A stretch of DNA of 64,000 bases. It comes from Eurosta solidaginis (taxonomy: Eukaryota > Arthropoda > Insecta > Diptera > Tephritidae). The notes under the pieces are model-generated. The model was not told where the DNA came from and did no database searches. It was given only the letters and a program-made list of their open reading frames with translations. The stretch is taken from assembly GCF_040869045.1 (NCBI RefSeq), contig NC_090319.1, positions 237,577,832 through 237,641,831 on the forward strand, given 5' to 3'. Shown piece by piece: positions 12,480 through 23,495 of this stretch; the stretch's first letter is position 1, and each line of letters opens with the position of its first letter. A program made the translations under genes and the position numbers.

Positions 12480-13590
12480 ATAACTCCGTCTTCTTGGCGA
12501 ATACTAGAAGTTTTCGAGATCTAGCAACTCTGCTGCTCCTAGTAGCTGCGGCCTTGCCATAGCAAGCGCAAAACATGAACACAGAATATGCTGAACCATT
12601 TCTTCCGGCAGCTTGTACTTCCTACATCTCCTGTTCCTGACGAGGCCTAACTTAATATGCCCATAATGCCCATTATGAGCCTTAAGTCTTCCCTCTTTAG
12701 AGACATAAGCAACCTCGTCAGTCTAGCGTTGTAGGATTCGCACATGATCTTAGAAATAACGCGGCCCCGCGCTTCATCCATGCCTTTCTTACTCGATGGA
12801 TCACATGCAACTCCTGTCTCCTTTTGATTTATCCCAGACGGATTTGAAGATCTGTTGTACGCAGTTGGCAACGGCTTTGACAAGATGATGTTGCACTCCT
12901 CCAACTCATCTACGGTGGTAAACTCTTTAGGTCGCCCCAGTCTTCCTGCTACATATATCAGGAATTTGTACCAGTCTTGTCCTAGGGTTTTAAAGGTTTT
13001 TCGATTCTCTACCATCTTAAGAGGAATGCTGAATCTGATATATGCATGGTTTGAGAATAGCTTATGAAGGACCCCCCATTCATAGCCCGATATATCATGC
13101 TTAGAGCTCAATATGATATCAAGTACATTACTTGTGTTAGCCACCTGTAGACTACTCTGTAGTGTATAAAAAAAGGCACTAGCCTCTATCATTGATATCG
13201 TCCCTTTGCCATACGCTGTGATGCGCATTCGCATCCACGCCTATGACAAACCGTCCTCTGCACCCTTCTTGATGAACCAGCTTTTGGAAACTCCTCTGGT
13301 GGGCCCTCTACGCCATTTAGCAGGATGCAAATATAACTGTTCTTTTCCCCCTGTATTGCGACCACTGCTATGTCTTCAGTACAGAAATTAGATTGTATAG
13401 ACTAGTATAGATATTTTCTTATAATTACTGCTGCTCTCACCCAGATTTCCTTCTTTGCGTAATAAATTCTGAATCCAGAAACCTTTCTTCCAGATGAGAG
13501 CCACTGTTTCTGTATCAGCGCCACATAAAACGAGCCCTACTCACTATCGCCACCTTACTGTTTTGGAGGTTTATTTGTAAGACTCGCAAC
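12480..13590 (-). pseudogene. Internally deleted non-LTR retrotransposon (endonuclease plus C-terminal tail)
   Basis: Reading leftward from 13,590, the reverse complement gives an APE-type endonuclease remnant: AVVAIQGG, a broken GVDANAHHSVW phrase near 13,240-13,200 carrying the family's catalytic Asp/Asn, then NVLDIILSS and SNHAYIRFSI. A 195-codon frame (12,647-13,234) covers the latter part. After about residue 120 the protein jumps to a cysteine-bearing C-terminal tail (CRKYKLPEEMVQHILC, about 12,620-12,570) normally found after the reverse transcriptase and RNase H. The polymerase is therefore missing. The motifs fit the LOA/R1/I group of RNase H-bearing elements. The endonuclease part continues into duplicated copy B. 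Confidence 0.6.
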
Positions 13591-14950
13591 ACCATTGAGC
13601 TGTTTGTCTATCTCTAAATTCTCGACCACTGTTCTCAGGCAATGGATTTTTCCCGCTAATTTCAGGCTCTGGAGGCCCGTTCATACCTCCCCTTCTCGTA
13701 GAGTTGTATGCCTATTTGTAAGACTACCAGGATCTTTCAGCTGTTTGTCCACTTCCAATATATCCGCCTCTACGGCTGTTCCCCGTCTTTTGACGTTACT
13801 CCAGGTTTACGCGGTCCCTTTCTACTTACCCTGTTTTTAGCAAATTGTGGTTTTAGCCACTTAGAGAGGATTGTCCGTAAGTGTACATAGTAAAGAAATA
13901 TATATATGGCTTAAGCTGAATGTTATATATACAGCTGTAATTTCTCACACATATTTTAAGGGAAACTTCAAAGAGAAATGTCAAAAACATTAAATAATCC
14001 TAAATAATCCTGTAGCTGAAATATATGTATATATAGACATATGCCAATTTTTTTTCTTAGCAAATACCAAATAATGAGTAGGAGCGACCACGCCCATTTT
14101 CATGGAATTGTTACAGTTTCATGTTAATGCCAACAACTGTAACTTGGTAACAAAATATAAGGGCATCATTCTGTATAACGAACGAAAGCTCAGAAAAACG
14201 ATTCATCTCTGGACGACTCCGTCTATCAATCATATTCTCTACCACTTTCGTTCGGCTTTTACTTTTCTTACGTAATGTCGAAGAGAAAACTAAACCATTG
14301 TAAAATCATGTCATTTATTTAAAAACTTACAGGCAACTTCGAACAAGCTGGGAGCACCAACGCATAACCATTTGAATTAATTTCAACCGGGAAGCGAGTC
14401 CATTCAAACGTTGACTGATCCGCAAGTATGATTTTAATTTTTGAGGGCGGATAATGTGCGTTCTGGTGTTGCTGTCGAAACTGGTAGAACGGCTAATATG
14501 CGCAATATCTCATTTACACGTTCGAAAGCATTTGGACTCACCATCTGGAAAAATAAGATAAATAAGAAATATAGCATACACATTTTTAGGTAATCATCAA
14601 AATTGTACCCACCTCAAGTGCATCAACAACGTTTTAAAATTCTGACCATCGACTCGCCTTCTCCACATTTTGACTTCCATTGCAAACTCAGTTTTGGAAC
14701 AATTCAGAACACTTTCATAAAATTCATGCAGTTTATTGAATTTTTCAGCGTTCTATTCAAAACACCGAAATTTTCGAAAATTGATTGGTGTTTCAAGTAA
14801 CGGCTCTGGATATGAGTTATGAATACATCAAGGAATGGAATATAGAATGCGTTTCTATAATAATCTTCGTCGCTCTCAGTATCAACGTTGCATCTCTTTA
14901 ATTGATGTTTACTGATGCGTGCTTTCTTATATAGCGCATCCCTCTCGAGG

Positions 14951-15264
14951 GGTTGCCAGCGCAATGAATAGCTTCTCCAACCCAATTGTCAACCTCACCT
15001 ACCCGTGTCGAATACTGTTTCATTAACAGCTTAGGCTCTGGCGACCACGAACTCCGATGGGTCTAGGGGGTGGGAGGGTGGTATGGCCTAGACGGTTTTA
15101 TGTGGTCATAACCAATCGTTTCCCGAGATGGTCGGGCTGGTAACTTTATTGTGCTTGTTACCGGAACGTACCGGATCTGCATCCGGCAAAGGACCATCAA
15201 CATCGATTACACTCCCCAAGGCATTCGGGGAGTGTCCTTATCGCTACAACAACAACAGCAACCT
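14951..15264 (+). mobile_element. 5'-truncated CAA-tailed SINE-like element
   Basis: Matches 51,715-52,031 closely, starting at GTTGCCAGCGCAAT. It ends with a 9-bp perfect hairpin (ACACTCCCC at 15,209-15,217 with GGGGAGTGT at 15,227-15,235) and then CGCTACAACAACAACAGCAA. No coding capacity is seen. The tail resembles the last bases of the non-LTR element at 23,474-27,267, suggesting that a related enzyme moved it (inference). Confidence 0.75.
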
Positions 15265-15459
15265 TTGAAATTGCACGCTAGAAATATCAGGTTGAAAATG
15301 AGAAGCTTGTGCTGAAGTCTTGTCGTTTTTCCCATCTGCTATCTTTTCAAAGGTTTCTAATATTGCTGGCTGAAGTTCAATCTAAGTGCATACCGATTCC
15401 TGATATTGGCCCATCTTGTTGGGCAGACGCTTTGCAATGTTTGTCCTCGACTTTCTTTT

Positions 15460-16424
15460 TATACCCATCTGTACTTTTACACAGGATATTATAACTTTGA
15501 TTGGATAAGGGTTGGTTGTACAGGTATAAAGGAATCGAGATAGATATAGAATTCCATATATCAAAATCAACAGTATCGAAAAAAATTTGATTGAGCCATG
15601 TCCGTCCGTCCGTCCATCTGCCAGTTAACACGATAACTTGAGTAAATATTGAGATATCTTCACCAAATTTGATAAACGAGCTTATATGGATCCAGAATAG
15701 ATTGGTATTGAAAATGAGCGAAATAGGATGATAACCACGCCCACTTTTTATATATATAACATTTTGGAAAACATAAAAAACCTGATTATTTAGTAAATAA
15801 TACACCTAGAATGTTGAAATTTTACGTGTGACTGATATTGAGACTCTTGATAAAAATTTTAAAACTTTTTTTAAATTGGCGGCGGTGCCACAATGCATTT
15901 CCCAACGTTTCTGGAGCCGCAACTCGACGAAAAATTTGGTGCACATGTATGCCTTTTAACAGGAAATGTTTTCAGTAAAAACGGACTAAATCGGTGTAAT
16001 CGCTTTTTATATAAAATATTTTTTAAAAGTGCGTAGATGCAGGTAATAAACTATTTCTAGTAAAAGTTGAAAAATTTCGTTAATAACCCTGCCCCTTTTT
16101 TGTAATAACGCTTTTTAGTACAATGGCAATTGTGTGTCTCTGTTTATTGTTCTGTTATATCTTTATTTTAAAATAAACAGTAGGAAAATCCCCATATCTG
16201 AAGGAAAACTGCATTATTACCCGCGCAAGGTCATTGGGGTTAGCCCCTGTATCCTTTTTGCTTCTTTTAAACGAAAATTAGTTCAGAATAGAACCATATG
16301 TATAAGTATTATTGCGCAGCCTTTATAACACTATTAAGCACACAAAACAAAGAACAACAGCATTTCAAGTGTACAGCTGGGTATGTAGTGTTCGGTTTCA
16401 CCCGAACTTAGACTTCCTTACTTG
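15460..16424 (+). mobile_element. DINE-like Helentron, family A, short copy 3
   Basis: Starts TATACCCATCTG, ends CTTCCTTACTTG followed by T. The subterminal inverted repeat is TACCCATCTG at the left versus CAGCTGGGTA at the right (one mismatch), so this subfamily changed both ends together. The TTCGG/CCGAA hairpin at about 16,391-16,405 is intact. A GTCC microsatellite lies at 15,600-15,615. The minisatellite array is absent, giving a length under 1 kb. Confidence 0.7.
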
Positions 16425-17394
16425 TTGCATAATCGAAATTTTTTTCTGAAGAACTTTTTGCCTTTTTGGCCATCGGTAAAAATCAAAAAAAAATTCACCC
16501 TGCCTACATCATGTTACAATCAAATATACGACATAAAATAATGAAGTGAAAACCTTCCCCGGAAGTACAATCCAAGACCCGCCACTGCTTATATTTATAT
16601 TCCTAAAAAGGAAAAGGGCTACAACTCAGATATGACCATGCAAAAACATGCATAAGTTCTTATATTCTGCGGTCAACTTCCAAACACCTATATATTTCAT
16701 AGAGCAAGATTCCAGAGCCGCCAGACGTTACTCATCCGCTGCAAACAAAATGTGTCGAAGAGTGTAATGTTAGCGTTTACTATGCACACCATTTTTACCT
16801 ATCGCATATTTTATTTTATACAGGAGTAATCCAAAATTTTAACTTTTTGAGAAAAGGCAAAAAAAGATTTACTTTTTCGTAGAATTCCACTATAAAAATG
16901 AGATTCAAATCTATGTCCGTTAATATGGTCTTTAGAATAAAAGTCAGTATGAACTCGTCAGTTGGTTATCTTCGTGGGTCATAAAATCAAAAAAAAAATC
17001 TAAATTTAGAGTTGAATCAGTTTGCAATAGTGCAATCATAGAAACTGCAAGATCACAGTACTGCTAGATACATTTCGTGGGCGTGAAAAATCTTCACGAA
17101 AAATCTCCGATTTTTCGGTAGCCACTATCGACTTGATCGGTGGTAGCGCCTCGCAATTTTTTTTTTTGATATCCTACTTAAGTCAGTAGAAAAAATCGGT
17201 AGCCTTAAACGAAAGAGAAGTTTATGTTTGCATTACTCATTCATTCATAGGTCGACCCGTCAGCCTATTTGTCCGTGTGGTCATCATCATTGTTTTGCAG
17301 AAAATTTGATTTAAAAAATGTATTGTATTGAAATTCAACACACTGCCTCTTCTGACACCTACTAATACTCCTGTGAAAAATAAATATTTTAAAA

Positions 17395-20096
17395 TTGAAT
17401 AGGGTTTGTTATGGGCCACTTGTGAGGACTCACATTTCGAACGTACTAGTGGCTAGTGATAGATGAAAAGGTCAGGATTCACCCTCACTCATGTCTGCCT
17501 GGGGTGGCCAAAACAAATTTTCTTTAATTTCGCGTGGGTGGCATCGCCAAAGATTCCAATGGTGTGGGAAAATTCCCAATAACGGCAACCACCATGGCGT
17601 ACCTATACAAGGTGACAGCAGACTCGCAAGTTTTTATAGTATTTGACACAGCAACTTTTGGCGCGATACGATTTTGACATTAGTCCATCGGTTCACAAAA
17701 ACAAGGTACATGGAGCTTTTAATAATAGCGTAGGCATGTCACCTTGGCCACCACCTTGTATGATTCCACCATGGCAATCACAGATAAATCATGCCATTTA
17801 ACGGTGGTTCTCCATGGCGCAGTCGCAGTAAGGACTGAAAATTTTGGCTTCATAACGGCATGACGGCGGAAGCGCCATTTTAGAAATCATAAAGAAAAGT
17901 GTAGCTCAAGTGCGCGGTCGACCGGGAAATTCGAAATATTCCGAGGAAACTTGTCAATAATGCAATAAGTTGCTAATTATACACCTATGTGGAATCGCTA
18001 TGTAACGTGTAAAAGAACAAAAAAAAATTCCAATCCGAAATTTCCGTAGAAGCCAACAAAAAGTAAAAAAAAGAGGGCTGAGGCACTGAAATAGTGAAAC
18101 GCGGCTTCTGCATTGTGTGCTACGTACCGCATGGCCGTGGGAACGCGTCCCATTGAAACGAAACTTTATATGTAAAACACTGCCAAAAGGTCAAATAGCA
18201 AATCGCTGTGGCAAATGAGAAGCCCGAAAACAATTTGCGGAGTTACCTATAAAAGAAAAAGGTTTAATACTTTACAATAATAAACGCCACTTATTTTACT
18301 TTTTTCCTTTTCCCAGGAACACCCAACTACCACCATCAACCACGCCTACCAAAACCTGCAACAAAAGGCAGAGGCCCACCTAAACGTCCTCCTGCGACCA
18401 CAACAACGACAACAAAAAGGCAGAGGCCCATCTAAACAGCCTCCTGCAACCCCAACCGTGACAACAAAAGGCAGAGGCCCATCTAAACGGCCTCCTGCAA
18501 CCCCAACAGTGACAAAAAAGGGCAGAGGCCCATCTAAACGGCATCCTGCAACCCCAACAGTGTCAACAAAAAGGCAGAGGCCCACCTAAACGGCCTCCTG
18601 CAACCCCAACAGTGTCAACAAAAAGGCATAGGTCCACCTAAACGGCCTCCTGCAACCCCAACAGTGTCAACAAAAAGGCAGAGGCCCACCTAAACGGCCT
18701 CCTGCAACACCAACAGTGACAACAAAAGGCAGAAGCTCACTAAACGGCCTCCTGCAGCACCGACAGTGACATCATAAGGCAGAGGCCCACCTAAACGGCC
18801 TCCTGCACCACCTGCAACGACAACGGCGAGCAACTCCAATGGCCTGCAGCCTGACTTGGGTGTGTTCGTTCCAAAGAAAAAATATAAACTGAAAATGAAA
18901 TTTTAAAATTTAGAAAGCTTAGAAGTTGGAAGAAAAAAGAAATGTACTTAACGTAATTGAACACAATCTAATTAAATTATCGTAAATTAGAACTTAGAAA
19001 AAGAAAAAAAAATTAAATGGATTTGAAATAGGAAAATCTAACTAAACACAAACAAGAGGAAAATTTGGGGTTAGAAAAACTAAAATTTAAAATAGATTTG
19101 AAATAAGAAAATCTAATTAAATCCGTACAAAAGGAAATTTGATGGGGGGGTTAACGGTTAAGCGGATCGCGTAATTCGGTCAGATTTCCTCACATCTTGG
19201 TACTACATACAATATTGAGCTTTTCTTTCTCTCTTTTTGCTTAGGGCTTTCCTTAAGACATTACAAATAAGTTCTTAGTATAAGGGCAGCTTGGTTTACG
19301 ACAATCACTTAAGGTATTATATCGGAACAGTTGTAAGGAATATGGTCTTACAAAATCAATATCCAAAGGGATTTAAAACTTGTTTTTTCTCCTTAACGAC
19401 AGGAGACATAAAGAGGATATAGAATCGAATTAGCTATCCGTAATGAACCCGATTTGATCTTGATTTTGACCATTAGTTAATTTTAATCTCCAGGGGTTTA
19501 CCTCGTATTGATTAGATATATAACCATTTGACTAAGTTTGATTACAATGAATTGTTAATAAATTTTGTATTATAAATGGGAATGCTGATTTTCCTTATTA
19601 TTTAGAGGGCACGTAGGTATACAGGTAAGGGGCCACCGAAATATAGGTCCGTCGGTGGCCATCGTTTTGAGGGCGGGATCAGCACCGGGCGTCGCAACAA
19701 CACCCGCGCCGCCCCCTATATATATTCGGCCCTTCTCACCTTTTTTTTTACTTTCAGTCTTTTTTCCGGTCATTTCCGGTTCGGTTAATTTTGTTAAATT
19801 TTTTTTGCGGTTAAATTTTTTTTTGAATTTCGTCCTTGAATGTTTAATGGTCTGTCCGTGGCATCCGGTTCGACCGGATGCCGTTTTATTTTGAAATTAT
19901 AAGCGTTTTGATTTGTCTCTGCGCTTTTGTCAGTTTTTTTTTAAAATCATGATATGACCTTTTTCTGTTTATGGCGCAGGACAGCAAGGTTGGCAAGAAC
20001 CCAGCCCAGCCGACATGACTAGCCACTGTGCACCACAATATCATGCTGACTGCCTTCCTTGCTGCTCCCATAGAAAATGCGTTTCCATAACAATTT
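17395..20096. other. 2.7 kb block absent from duplicated copy A; origin unknown
   Basis: Inserted between homologous flanks of copy B. Three parts are visible: 17,395-18,315 with no recognised gene; a splice-acceptor-like tract (pyrimidine-rich, ending CCCAG at 18,315) followed by coding-like repeats to 18,840; and 18,850-20,096 with no protein similarity. Near 19,717-19,758 TATATATA lies about 34 bases before TTTCAGTCT, resembling a TATA plus initiator promoter of the kind found in LTRs. I could not find paired LTRs, a primer site or polymerase motifs, so calling it an LTR element would be a guess. Confidence 0.4.
18316..18840 (+). repeat. Nine coding-like repeats of 51-52 bp rich in Lys, Arg, Pro, Gly
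   Basis: The phrase GGCAGAGGCCC recurs at about 18,367, 18,419, 18,470, 18,521, 18,573, 18,625, 18,677, 18,728 and 18,778. When spacing is 51 bases (17 codons) the plus frame reads KGRGPSKRPPATPTVTT repeatedly. When an A run gains one base the spacing is 52 and the frame breaks, ending in a stop. After the array, the phrase GVFVPKKKYKLKMKF precedes a stop near 18,905. The unit vaguely recalls basic AT-hook proteins but lacks a clean GRP core. It could be an exon of a decayed host gene or of the surrounding mobile block. Confidence 0.6.
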
Positions 20097-20579
20097 CCGT
20101 CATAATTCATTACTTTGGCTCCCTTGCAGAACGGCAAGTTATTTTTTTAGCTCAGAATTAATATCAAAAATTTGTGAAAAATGTATGAGTTAGGTTAACT
20201 CTGAGGTAAAAAAATTAATTTGCCGTTCTGAAGGTGGGCCTTAGCGGCTACGGCAATGGCTTGACGATAATTCAATACTCAAAGCAACAATTGTAAATGA
20301 ACAACTTCGTAAGGCTGTCTTAAAAACTCTTCAAAACGCGCGTGGAAACATCTACTAAGTTCCTTAGAATCTTTTAAAAATCTTTGCATCGACTTCAAAA
20401 ACGGTTGAAGATGTTGTGATGTTATTTAAAATCGTCTCTCCTTTTCAAAATAGAGTTGCTCTAAACAAGAATTACAAAATTGGTTGATTTCCAAGACCAA
20501 TTTCTATATAAACATTAAAAATACACATATAAGGCTCACGTAAATATACGAGATCTGTTGCCGATTAAAAAATAATTAT

Positions 20580-21180
20580 CTATATATATATAAAAAGAAA
20601 GGCTAAATTGTGTGTTAGTTGGTCGCCGGTGTTTGAAGAGATGCGTCGGTCGATTTTCTTCAAACTTTCACATAAGTTGCGTATATCTCACGCGGTGGTT
20701 ATTACATAGGTTTGGTTGCGATCGACGCACAGGGTCTCGAGATATAGGCCAAAACTTGGATCAGGGTAAGACTAGGATGTGTTTTTACATTATGGGTATT
20801 AAGTTGAAGCTGCTGATGTGTGCTTAAGTACAAAGTAAGTTTTACGCCGCTGGGTGCCTACGGTATCGGGATATAGGCCAAAACGTGGACCCAGATACCC
20901 TTAGAATATGTGTGTATTATGGATATCAAGTGAAAGCTGTTGCTGAGAGCTTTAAAGTAAAATTTCTAGAATGTCTGTGTATTATGGATATCAAATGAGA
21001 GCTGTTACTGAGATCTTTAAAGTAATTTTCATTGTGGTACTCGATTGAGTCGCATCAACCTGGCAAAACTGGTAAATATGCATGCGAACCCGAAATAAAA
21101 ACATGAATTAATTATTAATAATACCCACATACTTATTTACATACGTCATTAAATTTTACATATGCACATACATATAAAGA
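20580..21180 (+). repeat. Family B-related Helitron-like repeats in duplicated copy B
   Basis: Counterpart of 4,670-5,460, with fewer repeat units. GTCTCGAGATATAGGCC and CTAGAATG phrases are present, followed by the unique part with AATATGCATGCGAA. No coding region. Confidence 0.65.
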
Positions 21181-21330
21181 ACAAGCGGTTTACAATTTTG
21201 CGGTGATACGTTATAAGAAATACAAATTTAAGTTGCCTTAAATACATAAATATGAAGATAGATCGCAAACACTACAAATGACAAGTCGGAGGCAAACGAT
21301 TACACTAATATAAGACAAACAAGAATTATA

Positions 21331-22138
21331 ATTACATCTTTATATATATAACAGTTTTCGTCATTTACCAAATTTCACGAGTATTGGTAAATTTTTGTTC
21401 GACTTCAGGCACTAAAAGTATTCTAGACAAATTAAATGAAGAAGGGCAGAGCCACGTCCATTTTGAAATTATCTTTTATTTTTGTATTTTGTTGCACCAT
21501 ATCATTACCGGAGTTGAATGTTGACATAATTTACTTATATACTGTAAAGTTATTCAATTTTTTGTTAAAATTTTTCTTTTAAGATTTTTTTTTTAAAAAG
21601 TGGGCGTGTTCGTTATCCAATTTTGCTAATTTTTATTTGGCACACATATAGTAAAAGGGGTAACGTTCCTGCCAAATTTCATCATGATACCTTCAACGGC
21701 TGCCAAATTACAGCTCACAAAATTTTAAATTTCATTCTTTTAAAAGTGGGCGGTGCCACGCCCATTGTCCAAAATTTTACTAAGTTGCTATTCTGCGTCA
21801 TAAGTTCCTTGGTAATGAATTATCGCAGTTTTTCGGTTTTTCGAAATTTTCGATATCGAAAAAGTGCGCGTGGTTATAGTCCGATTTCGTTCATTTTAAA
21901 TAGGGATCTGAGATGAGTGCCTAGAAACATACATACCGAATTTCATCAATATACCTCAAAGTTTACTCAAGTTATCGTGTTTGCGGACGGACAGACATGG
22001 TTAAATGAATTTCTTTTTTCGCCCACATCATTTTGATTTATAGAAGTCTATATCTATCTCGATTAGTTTATACCGTTACAGGGTACCGTTATGCGAACAA
22101 AATTAATATACTTTGTGAGCTCTGCTCAGCTGAGTATA
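21331..22138 (-). mobile_element. DINE-like Helentron, family A, truncated copy 4
   Basis: The 5' end is on the right and intact: GAGCTCTGCTCAGCTGAGTATA read on the plus strand is the usual TATACTCAGCTGAGC start. The left end lacks the hairpin and terminal phrase, so the 3' half with any array is missing. It lies directly beside the end of the readable part of gene B. Confidence 0.65.
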
Positions 22139-22214
22139 AAAATATATATTAAAGAAATTTATGATAGTCTGTAAATTTGAAATTTCAATACCTTGTTATC
22201 TTTGAAACTATGTG

Positions 22215-23460
22215 TATCTATCTCCTTAAAAAAATTTCAATAGCTTTCAAAATAAATTTTCCATCTGCGTCTTGTTCGATACCGAAAAGAGGTTTCATTT
22301 TGCTACAGGATGCATAAAATGTTTGCCTAAATGTTTCAACCTTCAGTCCAATAACTTTATTGAAGTGATCATAAAGGCATTCCTTTCGAAAAATCGTAGG
22401 CCAATCATTTAAAATATTTTTAACTGTTGGAGTTTGTTGCGAATCATTGAAAAAACTTCTTAGAAGTGAAAAGCAATCTGTCGTGTATTGTTTAACAGTT
22501 TCATTTTCAACTGCACACAAATTTTTCTTTTGATACATTGATATTAAATATTGTTTATTAGTATGAGCGTCTTTGTTATTATCGTCTGTGTTTAGTGGTA
22601 GTAAATTTACACAACTTCTGGATAATGCGTTTAAAATTCTTTTTTTGTGAGGCATACGAGGGTTTACAGATTTCATTTTTGATGCAATGTTCAAAAATTT
22701 GTTACGGTTTCTCATTGTAGCGATTAATGAAACTGCGTAATGTGAAATGACAATTCCTTCGCCATCTCCCTCAATAAATGAATCTGGGTATTACCTTGAA
22801 GCTTTCTGTGCAATAGTTCTATAGACATTCATTGGTGTATATGATATACCTCGCAGTTCGTGGACTTAAACATTTGCGAATGACTTTAGGAGTTTGCCGA
22901 GCTTTTGCTTGCTGTTAAGTTTGCCAGTTATTTCAGGAGAAAGCTTAGCCAAAGGGATCTCAAAGTTCTGGAATAAGTCGTAAACAGTTTTCGAATTATC
23001 AATAATTTTTGAACAAGAGCTTGCATTTTTGCAAGGTAAGCCTGTACTAGAATCATCTGCGAAAACGTATATTATATTCGGTGTCTCATTATTTTGGCAG
23101 CTGTATTGGTTAGGTGCAGAAACTTCATTTTCCAACAAAACTTCTCTTTGGTTAACTGTAGAATCAGAAAAATCAAGATGTTGTTTGTTCTGTTGTGATA
23201 ATGCGCAAAACTTTGCGAAGGCCTTTCAAGTGTTAGATTTTGAGATTGCGCTGGTGTTATTCTGCTATCATCGTCATCAGAGATGGTTAAGACTGGGGAT
23301 GATCCTGACGCTTCATCTAAAAACGCACTTCGTTTCGTAAAAGATATGCCATTTTGACTCCAAATTTCATGGCACTTCAAAATCATAAGAGTACTTTTAT
23401 CTTTCGGAAAACACTCCAAAATTTCGTTGTCATCTATGTCTGTTCCATCAGATTCTAAGA
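22215..23460 (-). pseudogene. Gene B, main part: CIDE-N-like protein of a putative mobile cassette
   Basis: Minus-strand reading starts within an exon at 27,300, is interrupted by a retrotransposon, and resumes at 23,460. The N-terminal piece RLVLESDGTDIDDNEIL, then STLMIL and HEIW, looks like a CIDE-N (CAD-type, ubiquitin-like) domain. A Ser/Asp-rich linker follows, then LAKLSPEITGKLNSKQKLGK and a helical region with KQYTTDCFSLLRSFF, TPTVKNILNDWPTIF and CLYDHFNKVIG to 22,218. That region recalls proteins annotated in fish as SAMD3-like. At least one frameshift (about 23,150) and stops near 22,795 and 22,865 break it. The C-terminus appears lost beside the element at 22,138. Function is unknown; the domain calls need a profile search. 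Confidence 0.6.
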
Positions 23461-23495
23461 CCAGTCTACTACCGCTTCCCAAGGCAGTCGGTTCT

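Larger units (their letters stand above)
13344..21300. repeat. Copy B of the large duplicated segment, with later insertions
   Basis: Aligns with copy A as described for 1-5,580. Relative to A it holds extra sequence at about 14,385-16,590 (a CAA-tailed element and a family A element) and about 17,395-20,097 (an unexplained block). At 20,097-20,170 it preserves the uninterrupted target of the family A insertion at 2,376. The right boundary is after GGCAAACGAT at 21,300, identical to copy A. Unlike A, the left boundary is inside the window, within the endonuclease remnant. Confidence 0.85.

Noticed and set aside
15209..15235. Bacterial-type terminator hairpin
   Set aside because: It is the conserved 3' hairpin of a CAA-tailed SINE-like element in a eukaryotic genome.
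17395..20096. An intact LTR retrotransposon
   Set aside because: No paired LTRs, primer site or polymerase motifs were found; only a promoter-like spot near 19,717.
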